The notes beneath the pieces were generated by a model. The model did not search any database, had not been told where the DNA came from, and saw only the letters and a program-made list of their open reading frames with translations. Shown here in pieces: positions 19,194 to 28,669 of a stretch of DNA of 37,540 nt. This stretch comes from Fibrobacter sp. (lineage in GTDB: Bacteria > Fibrobacterota > Chitinivibrionia > Chitinivibrionales > Chitinispirillaceae). The position numbers and the translations under genes were made by a program. Within the stretch, counting starts at the first letter, position 1, and every line of letters begins with the position of its first letter. The stretch is from positions 1 to 37,540 of the forward strand of contig JAAYYB010000169.1 of assembly GCA_012515615.1 (NCBI GenBank). The letters are read 5' to 3'.

Positions 19194-20431
19194 TGCGCCG
19201 GGTTGAAGAAAAGACATCGGTTTATTTTCTCTTTCTTATACTGGGAATAGGTGCCGGTCTCATTGCGGGTGGGGAATTCATGCGCCGTATATATAACGGG
19301 GATCTGCCGTTTATTTCCAGAAGCAAAGCTTCTTCCGATACAGTCTACGTGGAACCGCAGAGATCTCCGGTTTCAGATCAGCAGACCACCGGAACAGTTG
19401 ATGATAACCTCAGTCTGTCAAGGAAAAATGCCATAGTGGCATCAACAAAACTTGTTGCCCCATGTGTAGTAGGTATAGTTGTCACTCAGATTCAGGTGGT
19501 TAAAAACCGGTACAGTAACGATGACTTTTTTGATTTTTTCTTCGGCCCGGAGCTCATGCCAAGATACCGCCAGGTAGAGAGCATCGGGTCCGGTTTTGTT
19601 ATCCGCAAAGACGGCATGATCCTGACCAATTATCATGTGGTGCAGAACGCCGCGAAATTGTATGTAAATTTTTCTGACGGTCGGCGCATTGAGGGAGTTG
19701 TTGTGGGAGCCGATGAGAGGTCGGATCTGGCTGTAATAGCGGTCAAGGGTGAGAATTTCAGATGCGTGAAGTTCGGAAATTCCGATGAAGCTATGATCGG
19801 GGAATGGGCCATAGCAATAGGTAATCCGTTTTTGAATTTTATCAACGATGCACATCCGACAGTCACGGTCGGTGTAGTAAGCGCACTTGACCGCAACTTC
19901 GCCCCAACGGAAGGGGTTTACTATCAGGGAATGATTCAGACTGATGCCGCTATCAATCCGGGCAACAGCGGAGGGCCCCTGGTCAATGCGCTTGGAGAAG
20001 TGATCGGTATAAATACTTTTATTTACACCGGATCAAACGCAAACAAGGGATCCATAGGTATAGGTTTCGCCATTCCGATAAACCGGGCAAGGAAAGTTGC
20101 CGGAGAGCTTATCGAATATGGCAAACGCAGGCAGGTATGGACCGGCATATCTGTTCAGGACTTGAACCGCTCGATAGCGCTCTCACTTGGCTACGATGGT
20201 ACCGATGGAGTAGTGATAGTCAGTGTTCAGCCTGAGAGTCCGGGTCACAAAGCCGGACTGCGTCCGGGAGATATAATCCGCCGGATGGGCAACAGGCACA
20301 TTCAGACACATGCTGATATTGATGGTTTTTTTCTCGATTATTTTGTTGATGACAGGGTTAAGATGATGATTGTCCGAAAAAGCAAACCTGTTGAGATCAA
20401 TCTGACACTGAGTGAGTATATCGGGAAATAA
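19193..20431 (+). CDS. HtrA/Deg-type serine protease with one PDZ domain
   Basis: Membrane anchor; triad context LTNYHVV, RSDLAVIAV, INPGNSGGPLVN; C-terminal PDZ. Confidence 0.93.
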   Translation: MRRVEEKTSVYFLFLILGIGAGLIAGGEFMRRIYNGDLPFISRSKASSDTVYVEPQRSPVSDQQTTGTVDDNLSLSRKNAIVASTKLVAPCVVGIVVTQIQVVKNRYSNDDFFDFFFGPELMPRYRQVESIGSGFVIRKDGMILTNYHVVQNAAKLYVNFSDGRRIEGVVVGADERSDLAVIAVKGENFRCVKFGNSDEAMIGEWAIAIGNPFLNFINDAHPTVTVGVVSALDRNFAPTEGVYYQGMIQTDAAINPGNSGGPLVNALGEVIGINTFIYTGSNANKGSIGIGFAIPINRARKVAGELIEYGKRRQVWTGISVQDLNRSIALSLGYDGTDGVVIVSVQPESPGHKAGLRPGDIIRRMGNRHIQTHADIDGFFLDYFVDDRVKMMIVRKSKPVEINLTLSEYIGK

Positions 20432-20463
20432 CATTTTCAGGGCATTTTGCAGAAAGGGCCTGT

Positions 20464-20760
20464 ATGGCTGTTCCTTTAAAAGAAAAACGGACTACCACAA
20501 TAGTACTTGTGGTGCTGGTTGGAATTTTGATCGGGTCGTATCTTAACAGTATTGTCGCCATGCTGCCGGGAGGCCAGAGTGTGGTAAAGACATTCTTTAC
20601 ATACAGCATCCCGTTCGGTATAGGTGACTTTGTCAATAACAAACCAGTCTTGATAGACCTGTACGCAATAAAGTTTCAGTTTGGTTTTATGATAAAATTC
20701 AGTTTGTTATCTATAATAGGGATATTTATCAGCCTTTACTTTTTCCGCTGGTACAGATAA
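20464..20760 (+). CDS. DUF4321-like small membrane protein
   Basis: Two TM segments with VLVGILIGSYLNSIV and a C-terminal ...IIGIFISLYFFRWYR end. Confidence 0.6.
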   Translation: MAVPLKEKRTTTIVLVVLVGILIGSYLNSIVAMLPGGQSVVKTFFTYSIPFGIGDFVNNKPVLIDLYAIKFQFGFMIKFSLLSIIGIFISLYFFRWYR

Positions 20761-20809
20761 AAAAACTACCGGGTCCATATGCCCGATCAGTTTACAGGAA
20801 GGTAATAAG

Positions 20810-22243
20810 ATGGCGTTTTTAAACATGAGTGTTTCCGGGTTGGCCGCCAAGACCCGAAAAAAAGAGATCGGGTGTGTTGAAGCCCTGAAACAGTCGCTCG
20901 ATTTGATAAAAAAAGAGGACAGCAGCCTGCATTCATTCATCTCAGTGCAGGAAAAAGAGGCCCTTGAGAGGGCTGAGATGCTGGATTCCTTACCTGATGA
21001 ACGCAGAAAGCAGATGCCGCTTTTTGGCGTTCCTGTAGCCGTGAAAGATAACATCTGCACCCAGGGCGTTGAGACAACCTGCGGTTCGCGAATGCTTCGG
21101 GGATTCAAACCGCCCTACAACGCAGCCGCGGTGGAAATGCTTCTCGATGCGGGGGCAGTGATTGTAGGTAAGACAAATCTTGATGAGTTTGCGATGGGAT
21201 CGAGTACCGAGACTTCCGATTTCGGGCCCACCAGAAATCCTGCCGACAGGGAGAGAATTCCCGGGGGGTCAAGCGGGGGAAGCGCCGCGGCCGTCGGAGC
21301 CGGACTGGTTCCTGCCGCTCTGGGGTCAGACACGGGGGGATCAATCAGGCAGCCCTGCAGCCATTGCGGTGTTGCGGGCCTGAAGCCGACTTACGGCAGA
21401 GTTTCCCGTTACGGTCTTGTCGCGTTTGCGTCGTCGCTTGATCAGATCGGGCCTATGGCTTCTGATGTACGGGATCTGGGCCTTGTTCTTTCCGTTATTT
21501 CACGTGAAGACAAACGTGACTCCACTTGTGCAGGTAAACCGTTCAGGGAACCGGATGATCTCTATAGCGGTGACATCAGAGGCTTGAGAATCGGTCTGCC
21601 CCGGGAATATTTCGGGGACGGGTTGTCAGATGAAGTAAGAAGGCCCCTCATGGAAACTCTACAGCGGCTGAAGGATGCCGGAGCCGAGGCTGTTGACATA
21701 TCTCTTCCCAATGTTTCTTTTGCCATAGCCGTTTATTACATCATCTGCACCGCTGAAGCGTCCTCAAATCTTGCCCGGTACGACGGGGTAAAATACGGTT
21801 ATCGTGACCTGAACAGTTCCTCTCTTACCGATATGTACAGCGAAACCCGAAGACAGGGGTTTGGTGCCGAAGTAAAGAGGCGAATAATGCTTGGAACATA
21901 TGTGCTAAGCTCAGGGTATTACGATGCCTACTATCTGAAGGCAGCAAAAGTAAGAACACTTATCAGAAATGATTTCAGCAACGCATTTGAAAAATGTGAT
22001 GTTCTGATGTCACCGGTGACACCTTCACCTGCCTTCAGGATCGGGGAGAAAGTGAATGACCCTTTACAGATGTATCTGACCGATATCTACACCGTGTCGG
22101 CAAATCTGGCTGGAATTCCGGCATTGAGTGTACCATGCCCGTTCGCGGGGAAACTTCCGGTCGGGGTTCAACTGATGGCACCGCATTGGCGGGAAGACAC
22201 GCTTCTCCGTTCGGCTTTTGCGGTTCAGGAGATGAAGGCCTGA
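20810..22243 (+). CDS. gatA: Asp-tRNA(Asn)/Glu-tRNA(Gln) amidotransferase subunit A
   Basis: Amidase signature GSSTETSDFGPTRNPADRERIPGGSSGGSAAAVGAGLVPAALGSDTGGSIRQP. Confidence 0.96.
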   Translation: MAFLNMSVSGLAAKTRKKEIGCVEALKQSLDLIKKEDSSLHSFISVQEKEALERAEMLDSLPDERRKQMPLFGVPVAVKDNICTQGVETTCGSRMLRGFKPPYNAAAVEMLLDAGAVIVGKTNLDEFAMGSSTETSDFGPTRNPADRERIPGGSSGGSAAAVGAGLVPAALGSDTGGSIRQPCSHCGVAGLKPTYGRVSRYGLVAFASSLDQIGPMASDVRDLGLVLSVISREDKRDSTCAGKPFREPDDLYSGDIRGLRIGLPREYFGDGLSDEVRRPLMETLQRLKDAGAEAVDISLPNVSFAIAVYYIICTAEASSNLARYDGVKYGYRDLNSSSLTDMYSETRRQGFGAEVKRRIMLGTYVLSSGYYDAYYLKAAKVRTLIRNDFSNAFEKCDVLMSPVTPSPAFRIGEKVNDPLQMYLTDIYTVSANLAGIPALSVPCPFAGKLPVGVQLMAPHWREDTLLRSAFAVQEMKA

Positions 22244-22806
22244 TGGCAGGGATCCACCTGATGAGGAATCCTTTCAGACTGCTTTCCAGACCACATGTAG
22301 CATTTGCAATTATAGCCTTTTTTTTTGTCGGATGTGCCCCATCTGTCAGGTATAGCCGGAATTCCGCTCAGCCTGCGGTCTCATCGAAACAGTATCTTGT
22401 CCCCGGGGACTGGGATTACAGGAAAAACTATAGAATACCTCAGTCCCGTCTTACCGCAGTTATCTCTTCTTACATCGGAACACCTTACCGGTACGGCGGG
22501 ATGAGCAGAAAGGGATTAGACTGCTCGGGCCTTGTGTGTCTGGTGTATCGGGAGGTCAGTCACGTGAAGCTTCCGCATTCGACAAGGAGACTCAAGAATT
22601 ACGGAAGGGCGGTTCCACTGTCACAGGCCAGTCAGGGGGACCTTGTGTTTTTCAAAGGTTCTTCAGGCAGGGTTAATCATGTCGGTATTTTTCTTGGCAA
22701 CGGGAAATTCGCACATGCAAGCAGCAGTAATGGCGTGATTTACAGTAATCTGAGTGAAAAATATTATGAACAACGTTTCTGGGGTGTACGGAGGTTATTT
22801 AAATGA
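22243..22806 (+). CDS. NlpC/P60-family peptidoglycan hydrolase lipoprotein
   Basis: Lipobox FFFVGCAPS; GTPYRYGGMSRKGLDCSGLV, GDLVFF...NHVGIFLGNGKFAHASS. Likely start 22243 (TGATG overlap with gatA) rather than 22135. Confidence 0.92.
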   Translation: MAGIHLMRNPFRLLSRPHVAFAIIAFFFVGCAPSVRYSRNSAQPAVSSKQYLVPGDWDYRKNYRIPQSRLTAVISSYIGTPYRYGGMSRKGLDCSGLVCLVYREVSHVKLPHSTRRLKNYGRAVPLSQASQGDLVFFKGSSGRVNHVGIFLGNGKFAHASSSNGVIYSNLSEKYYEQRFWGVRRLFK

Positions 22807-23651
22807 AAATAGCTTTTCAGGGTGAGCGCGGGGCTTTCAGTGAATTGGCTGCTATTGAGCATTTCGGGCCTTCTGCTAAACTGCGGGCTCAACCTGAATT
22901 CCCGGATGTTTTTAAAGCCGTTGCAAGCGGCGAGTGCCACTACGGTGTTGTGCCTATCGAAAACTCTCTGGCAGGGAGTATTCATCAGAATTATGATCTT
23001 CTTCTTGAGAGTAATCTTTTCATTGCCGGAGAGGTTCTTTTACGCATCGGACATTTTCTTATCTCAAACAGAGGTGTAAAGAAATCACAGGTAAAAAGGG
23101 TTTTCTCTCATCCGCAGGCGCTTGCTCAATGCAAAAAATATCTCAATGCCTTTACCGGTACAGAAAAGATTCCTTTTTCCAATACAGCTCTGGCTGTAAA
23201 GAAAATCAGGGAGGAAGGGCTTAAAGATGCCGCTGCAATAGCCTCTATTCAGGCTGCGATCGACTTCAAGATGGATGTGCTTGCCTCTAATATTGAGGAC
23301 AATAAATGGAATACCACCAGATTTCTGGTGGTGGCCAAAAAGTCAGTAAAGCCCTCGGGCAATCTGCCTCTCAAGTCCTCGGTTGTTTTTTCGATGAAGA
23401 ACATTCCAGGGGCCCTGTTCAAATGCCTTGGCGCGTTTGCGTTGAGAGACGTAGATCTCTTTAAAATTGAATCGCGCCCGGTGCATGGAAAAGGATTCAA
23501 GTATCTCTTTTATCTCGATTTTGAAGGGTCCCCGACAAGTGAGGTCCAGCGTAATGCACTTGCCAATTTACAAGAAATAACCCAGTTTTACCGTTTCCTG
23601 GGCTCTTATCCACAGGGAAAACCGGTGCAGCCAAAATACGGGAAAAGGTAG
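22803..23651 (+). CDS. pheA: Prephenate dehydratase with ACT domain
   Basis: IAFQGERGAFSELAA, YGVVPIENSLAGSIHQNYDLL, NTTRFLVV, and ACT region with GALFKCLGAFALRDVDLFKIESRP. Confidence 0.93.
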   Translation: MKIAFQGERGAFSELAAIEHFGPSAKLRAQPEFPDVFKAVASGECHYGVVPIENSLAGSIHQNYDLLLESNLFIAGEVLLRIGHFLISNRGVKKSQVKRVFSHPQALAQCKKYLNAFTGTEKIPFSNTALAVKKIREEGLKDAAAIASIQAAIDFKMDVLASNIEDNKWNTTRFLVVAKKSVKPSGNLPLKSSVVFSMKNIPGALFKCLGAFALRDVDLFKIESRPVHGKGFKYLFYLDFEGSPTSEVQRNALANLQEITQFYRFLGSYPQGKPVQPKYGKR

Positions 23652-23771
23652 GTCTTTTCTCTGTATCTGATCAGGATTAAACGCAGAGTCCCTGCGTCTG
23701 CTCTACTTTATGCCCCCGGTTATTTTCATCCGGGGCTTGTTACCGGCAGGTATGAGGGATATAATTATAAT

Positions 23772-25079
23772 ATGGGTAACAAACCGGCAATTCTGTTTTT
23801 GATCCTGATAGTCTCTTTTATTGCAGATGTCAGAGCCGTGGTTCTGTTTGAAGATTATTTCAGCAATGAATCTCAATCGATTCTCAACTGGACCGGCGTG
23901 ATTAATAATGGTGGAAGTATTGGCTACGGTGGTGGCTGTGCAGCGATTGACAATTCAGGATCTGTAAACTCGGCAATGGCAATTCATAATATGCCTCTTA
24001 AACCACCGGACTTTACATTTTCAGGAAGAGTAGTGACAGATGATCCCGGCGCGGGGATAATTTTTTGTTTGAGCCGTTCCAGCGTGGGGACCAGCGGCTA
24101 TGCAGTTGTGACCGGTGAAGGCGGTGTTTATGCTTACAAATACAGTCCGGGGGAGATTAGTGAGCTGCATTCGGAGAGTAGCCCTTTTGTCAGAAAAAAA
24201 GACAATCTGATCTCTGTGAGCAAAAAAAAGGAACGGATGACTGTTTTCTGTAACGGGTACTTTGTTTTTACATTCATCGATTCCGCTTACAATACTGGTG
24301 ATATCGGTCTTCTGGTTCAGCCTTACACATCGGCGGATTTTGATGATATTCAGTTCAGGGAAGAAACGTATGATTCTACCAGATATGCCTGTTTCAGTGA
24401 TGATTTTTCGGTTCCTGGTAATTATGGTTGGATTTTCAGCGGGAGTGGAAAGCTTGAACGGGAAGAGGGTTTTCTCGGCATAGTTACATCAACTCATCAG
24501 AAAGCCTACTACGGGCTTCATATCCCATTGACAGATTTTACCCTGAAGACGGATGTAAGCTTCAGTGGAGGTGACAGCAGTATTCTTTGCGGTTTTTTTG
24601 TTCTTTCAGATTCAGTCCGGCAGTTCTTCTGTATAAATCGCAGGGGAGAATGTGCTTCTTACAGTGACGGCGGGGATACAGTTACCGGTTACCTTGACAA
24701 GGCAGGCCCGGACGGGTGGAATAATCTGGAGCTGAATAAAGAAAGCGATTCGCTGATATTTTCTGTCAACGGGACTATCATGGGGAAAGCAGACGGAAAA
24801 TCTTTGTATGAGGAAGCAGGACTGTTTGTTTCTTCAGGTGCGGCGGTGATGTTTGATAATTTCAGGTTAACTGATCCGCTGGGATGTAATAATGTGACCG
24901 CAGTCAGAGTTTACAGGCAGATAAGCGGTGTGCAAGAATCGATAGCCGGTCTGAATGCAGATATGCTGGGAAGAAAGCTTCTTTCCGGCAAGGCATCAAT
25001 GCTTCTGGTAAAAACGGGTAAATCAGGAAGCCATAAGAGGATGAGGCTCCGCGCCTTTGGGGCGCGGAGTATAGATTGA
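23772..25079 (+). CDS. Secreted protein with two tandem LamG/DUF1080-like beta-sandwich units
   Basis: Signal peptide; two similar units (LFEDYFS...DFDDIQF and CFSDDFS...MFDNFRL). Confidence 0.6.
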   Translation: MGNKPAILFLILIVSFIADVRAVVLFEDYFSNESQSILNWTGVINNGGSIGYGGGCAAIDNSGSVNSAMAIHNMPLKPPDFTFSGRVVTDDPGAGIIFCLSRSSVGTSGYAVVTGEGGVYAYKYSPGEISELHSESSPFVRKKDNLISVSKKKERMTVFCNGYFVFTFIDSAYNTGDIGLLVQPYTSADFDDIQFREETYDSTRYACFSDDFSVPGNYGWIFSGSGKLEREEGFLGIVTSTHQKAYYGLHIPLTDFTLKTDVSFSGGDSSILCGFFVLSDSVRQFFCINRRGECASYSDGGDTVTGYLDKAGPDGWNNLELNKESDSLIFSVNGTIMGKADGKSLYEEAGLFVSSGAAVMFDNFRLTDPLGCNNVTAVRVYRQISGVQESIAGLNADMLGRKLLSGKASMLLVKTGKSGSHKRMRLRAFGARSID

Positions 25080-25262
25080 TCAGTTTTTTGCCATTGCTTT
25101 AAGGCACTTCATACAGATCTTGATCTTTTTAGATGTTCCGTCAATGGTCTGTTTGATGGTGCGCAGATTAGGATAGAAAATTCTCTTACTGACATTGTGC
25201 GCATGTGAGATAGTGTTCCCTGATTGTGGGTGTTTTCCGCATATTTCGCAAGTTTTGGACAT
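25080..25262 (-). CDS. rpmB: 50S ribosomal protein L28 (Cys-containing form)
   Basis: MSKTCEICGKHPQSGNTISHAHNVSKRIFYPNLRT...KICMKCLKAMAK. Confidence 0.95.
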   Translation of the reverse strand: MSKTCEICGKHPQSGNTISHAHNVSKRIFYPNLRTIKQTIDGTSKKIKICMKCLKAMAKN

Positions 25263-25481
25263 AATTCCTCCCGATATTTATTTCAGAGTAATTTTTAAAT
25301 ATACTTTTTGACGGGGGGCTGTCAAAGAAATACCGGAGAGATCGGAATATCTGTCTTTGAGAAGAAATTCTGAGAGCTGTGCTGAAAATGACTGCGTTGT
25401 TTTTTTCTCGCAATTTGGGAGATGAATAGTTATACTATGTATTTGCGCCATTTTGAAAATTGCCAATAGTGACGAGGAGAA

Positions 25482-26324
25482 GTGATGCTTGTTCGTTGCT
25501 GGGGATCCAGAGGTTCCATTCCCGTAAGTGGCCCTGAATATTGCCGGTATGGCGGGGATACCACCTGTGTAGAGGTACGGTCCAGGGAAGGTGATCTGAT
25601 CATACTTGATGCAGGCACCGGAATCAGGAATCTTGGGGACAGGCTGATACGGGAGAAGACCAGGAAGGTTAACATCCTTTTCACGCACCTTCACCTCGAT
25701 CATATCATGGGCCTTCCTTTTTTCAATCCGATTTATAACCGGAAATTCAGTATCAACATTTACGGATGTCCATTCAAGGTGTCCAGTTTTGAAACCGCTC
25801 TGCATGGAATAATGAAGTCACCCTATTTCCCGGTGGACCTTCGGCAGCTTCCGGCCAGAGTGCGTTTCAAGGATATCATGACCAAGTCTTTCAATATTGG
25901 GTCCGTGAAGATAAAGCCGATTTACCTGAATCACCCAAATGGCGGACTGGGTTACCGGCTTGAGGAGAACGGAAAGGTATTTGTTTTTCTAACGGATAAT
26001 GAACTGGGGTATGATCTTCCGGGAAGTCAGCCATTTGAGTACTATCAGGACTTCTGCAGAGGTGCGGATCTGTTGATTCATGATGCGGAATTTGACAGGG
26101 AAGAGTACAAAAAGTTCAGGGCCTGGGGACATTCCATGTATACGGAAGCAGTAGAGCTGGGGATAAAGGCTGGTGTGAAGAGGCTTGGGCTTTTTCATAT
26201 ACACAACCGGCGTACCGACACTCAGCTTGAATCCTTCCTTAAAGATTCAAAACGGATAATTGACAAAAACGGTTGCGGGATGGAATGTTTTATTGTAGGA
26301 AATCAGTTTGAAATCAATGTGTAG
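25482..26324 (+). CDS. MBL-fold metallo-hydrolase
   Basis: WGSRGSIPVSGPEYCRYGGDTTCVEV; THLHLDHIMGLPFF; LTDNELGY; LLIHDAEFD. Confidence 0.9.
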   Translation: MMLVRCWGSRGSIPVSGPEYCRYGGDTTCVEVRSREGDLIILDAGTGIRNLGDRLIREKTRKVNILFTHLHLDHIMGLPFFNPIYNRKFSINIYGCPFKVSSFETALHGIMKSPYFPVDLRQLPARVRFKDIMTKSFNIGSVKIKPIYLNHPNGGLGYRLEENGKVFVFLTDNELGYDLPGSQPFEYYQDFCRGADLLIHDAEFDREEYKKFRAWGHSMYTEAVELGIKAGVKRLGLFHIHNRRTDTQLESFLKDSKRIIDKNGCGMECFIVGNQFEINV

Positions 26325-26465
26325 CAAATTCGGTTTAAGTCTTGTCTGTTTCTCAAAATGTATTTCCGGATGTGTACTGCGCGCAGGAATTGTGCTAAAG
26401 TTCTTTATATCTGCTTACCTTAATGATACAATCAAAAATGATTTAGTTGAATCCTCAAAGCCGGA

Positions 26466-26494
26466 TTGCACTTAAAAGTTGGATTTGCTATATT
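26466..26494 (+). promoter_or_regulatory. Sigma70-like promoter upstream of the sigma factor gene
   Basis: TTGCAC - 17 bp - TATATT, about 70 bp upstream of the ATG at 26567. Confidence 0.55.
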
Positions 26495-26566
26495 TTATCA
26501 TTTTTTCCAGAGTACCGGAACAAGATTATTATAGCTGGAATTTTATATATGAGGTGAAACGAGAGT

Positions 26567-27415
26567 ATGGAAAAATCGCAATTTCTTCCTGAGGAGGGAT
26601 CGCTTGCACTTTATCTTAAAGAGATCGGGAAAAACAGGAGTCTGACGATTGAAGAGGAATCCAAACTGGCGGTCAGGATACGCAAGGGTGACCGGAAGGC
26701 TTTGGAGAGACTGGTAAAGGCAAATCTCCGGTTTGTAGTAAGTGTGGCCCGTAATTATCAAAATCAGGGGCTTCCCTTAAGCGATCTTATAAACGAGGGA
26801 AATCTTGGTTTGATAAGGGCGGCAAAGCGTTTTGATGAAAAAAAGAATTTCAAGTTTATCTCTTATGCGGTCTGGTGGATCAGACAGGCGATACTTCAGG
26901 CCCTGGCAGAGCAGTCTCGTATTATCAAGCTGCCGTTGAACCGGGTCGGCACAATTCATAAAATCGGCAAGATGCGCAGCAAGCTGGAGCAGAAGTACCG
27001 CAGGCTGCCCAATGTTGAGGAGCTTGCGGCAGAGCTGAATATTGATGAGGCTGAAGTGCAGGAGACAATAAAGATCGGCAACAGCCACATGTCTTTAGAC
27101 GCCCCGCTTCAGCAGGGGGAAGACTCAAGGCTGATAGATATACTGCAGGATGAAGATCAGGAGCAGCCCGATGACGGCTTGATGGAGATCTCTCTGCAGG
27201 AGGAGATTAACCATACACTTGAGACTCTCAGTGAGAGGGAAAAAGAGGTCGTGCGGCTCTATTTTGGAATAGGCGAGGAGACCTCTCATACTCTGGAGGA
27301 AATTGGCCAGCGTTTTAATCTGACCCGGGAAAGAGCCAGGCAGATAAAGGAGAAGGCTCTCAGGCGGCTGAAGCACTCATCACGCAGCAAGCGCCTTCTT
27401 GCATACAGATCATAA
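26567..27415 (+). CDS. RpoD/SigA-type sigma-70 factor, short form without region 1.1
   Basis: [17 protein letters not shown], region 2 [39 protein letters not shown]...[13 protein letters not shown], region 4.2 [27 protein letters not shown]. Confidence 0.93.
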   Translation: MEKSQFLPEEGSLALYLKEIGKNRSLTIEEESKLAVRIRKGDRKALERLVKANLRFVVSVARNYQNQGLPLSDLINEGNLGLIRAAKRFDEKKNFKFISYAVWWIRQAILQALAEQSRIIKLPLNRVGTIHKIGKMRSKLEQKYRRLPNVEELAAELNIDEAEVQETIKIGNSHMSLDAPLQQGEDSRLIDILQDEDQEQPDDGLMEISLQEEINHTLETLSEREKEVVRLYFGIGEETSHTLEEIGQRFNLTRERARQIKEKALRRLKHSSRSKRLLAYRS

Positions 27416-27490
27416 AAAGATCTGCAGAAGAGTGATTATTTGTTATATTAAATAGTAGTGCATTGATAGTGTACCCCATTGGAGGCCGAA

Positions 27491-27838
27491 ATGTTACGGT
27501 CATTTGGCTGGTTGCTGTTTGCAGTACTCATACAGTTTGCGGTATCATCGGTAGATGCTTCGGAACCGGTACGGGATAATAAGAATTCTTCGAAATTAAA
27601 GAATTCCTTTCAGTCCAGACCTTATACCAGCAATCAGGATATCGCATTTATCTCTGTCATGGGAAGTCGTCCGGACGCAAAAAAACTGCAGGGTTTCCGG
27701 CGCGCGGTTCTTTTCAATGCACAGGGTGAAATTGTGCAGAAAGTAGACATGGGGACAGACTCCATTTATTCATTAGACAAGATGATTCAGGATAACAGTA
27801 AAAAGGGCCCGCTCTTTATACGCATGTACCGGAAGTAA
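27491..27838 (+). CDS. Small secreted hypothetical protein
   Basis: ATG at 27491 follows GGAGG (27481-27485); the track start at 27479 (TTG) overlaps the RBS. N-terminal signal peptide. Confidence 0.55.
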   Translation: MLRSFGWLLFAVLIQFAVSSVDASEPVRDNKNSSKLKNSFQSRPYTSNQDIAFISVMGSRPDAKKLQGFRRAVLFNAQGEIVQKVDMGTDSIYSLDKMIQDNSKKGPLFIRMYRK

Positions 27839-27841
27839 TTT

Positions 27842-28066
27842 TCATTTTAGATCTTTAAAATTCATTTGACAGTACCCTCCCCTTCTTTTTCGGCGAGGCA
27901 AACCCCTATTCTTATTGGCGTACCAACCGTAATAGCGAATCTGGTGCTCACCTTTATCCGGTATATGTTGCGTAGCTGTAGCAAGAAAATCCAAATGGTA
28001 GGGACCAGAAGTTTTGCAAGTAAAATTAAAATGGGTGAAAATATGAGTAATCCTGATAGAGCTCAA
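27842..28066 (-). pseudogene. C-terminal remnant of an IS91-family (Y2) transposase
   Basis: Minus-strand translation contains HLDFLATATQHIPDKGEHQIRYYGWYANKNRGLPRRKRR, similar to the conserved IS91/IS801-type C-terminal motif; no catalytic part present. Confidence 0.7.
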
Positions 28067-28143
28067 AAGGGCGGGAAAGGAAAGATTGTTTAAATCTGGC
28101 GTACGCTGTTTTTCCGTCTTTCTCTTTTTTCATATCAAGAGTG

Positions 28144-28173
28144 TTGACTTTTTCTTAATCTCTGTTTTATATT
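28144..28173 (+). promoter_or_regulatory. Sigma70-like promoter for rplM-rpsI
   Basis: TTGACT - 18 bp - TATATT (or 17 bp to TTATAT) upstream of rplM. Confidence 0.5.
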
Positions 28174-28221
28174 CAACAGACTTATCCATAAATCGAAATT
28201 TGTATTTCAGGATGGAATGAC

Positions 28222-28650
28222 ATGAAAACTGTTGTTGTGGACACAAAATCAATTGAGCGTAAGTGGTTTGTGCTCGATGCTACCAATCAGGCCCTCGGAA
28301 GGCTTGCATCAAAGGCTGCTCAGGTTTTGATCGGGAAAGATAAGGTTGCTTATTCTCCCAATCAGGATCATGGGGATTTTCTGATTATTCTTAATGCAGA
28401 AAAGGTAATGCTGACTGGAACGAAAGCGGAGACCAAAGAGTACTTCCGTCACTCCCGGTATCCCGGTGGAGGGAAGTTTCGATCTTTCCAGGAGCAGATG
28501 AAGCTTGATCCGACAAAGGTTCTGATTCATGCAATTCATGGCATGGTTCCCAAAAATGCACGTGGCAGGGCTATAATGAAAAAGCTCCATGTGTATTCCG
28601 GGTCAAATCATCCCCATACTGCACAGCAGCCCACTGCCTTAAACATCTAG
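28222..28650 (+). CDS. rplM: 50S ribosomal protein L13
   Basis: KWFVLDATNQALGRLASKAAQVLIGKDK, HAIHGMVPKNARGRAIMKKLHVYSG. Confidence 0.97.
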   Translation: MKTVVVDTKSIERKWFVLDATNQALGRLASKAAQVLIGKDKVAYSPNQDHGDFLIILNAEKVMLTGTKAETKEYFRHSRYPGGGKFRSFQEQMKLDPTKVLIHAIHGMVPKNARGRAIMKKLHVYSGSNHPHTAQQPTALNI

Positions 28651-28669
28651 AAAAAAGGAGCTGGTCATT

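Noticed and set aside
25047-25069. Hairpin CTCCGCGCC-tttgg-GGCGCGGAG at the end of the 23772 CDS
   Set aside because: Strong stem but inside coding sequence and without an adjacent T tract on either strand; could contribute to convergent termination with rpmB but not claimed.
25278-25805. 175-aa minus-strand ORF
   Set aside because: Overlaps the start of the well-supported MBL hydrolase gene and the rpmB upstream region; composition and motifs do not suggest a protein.
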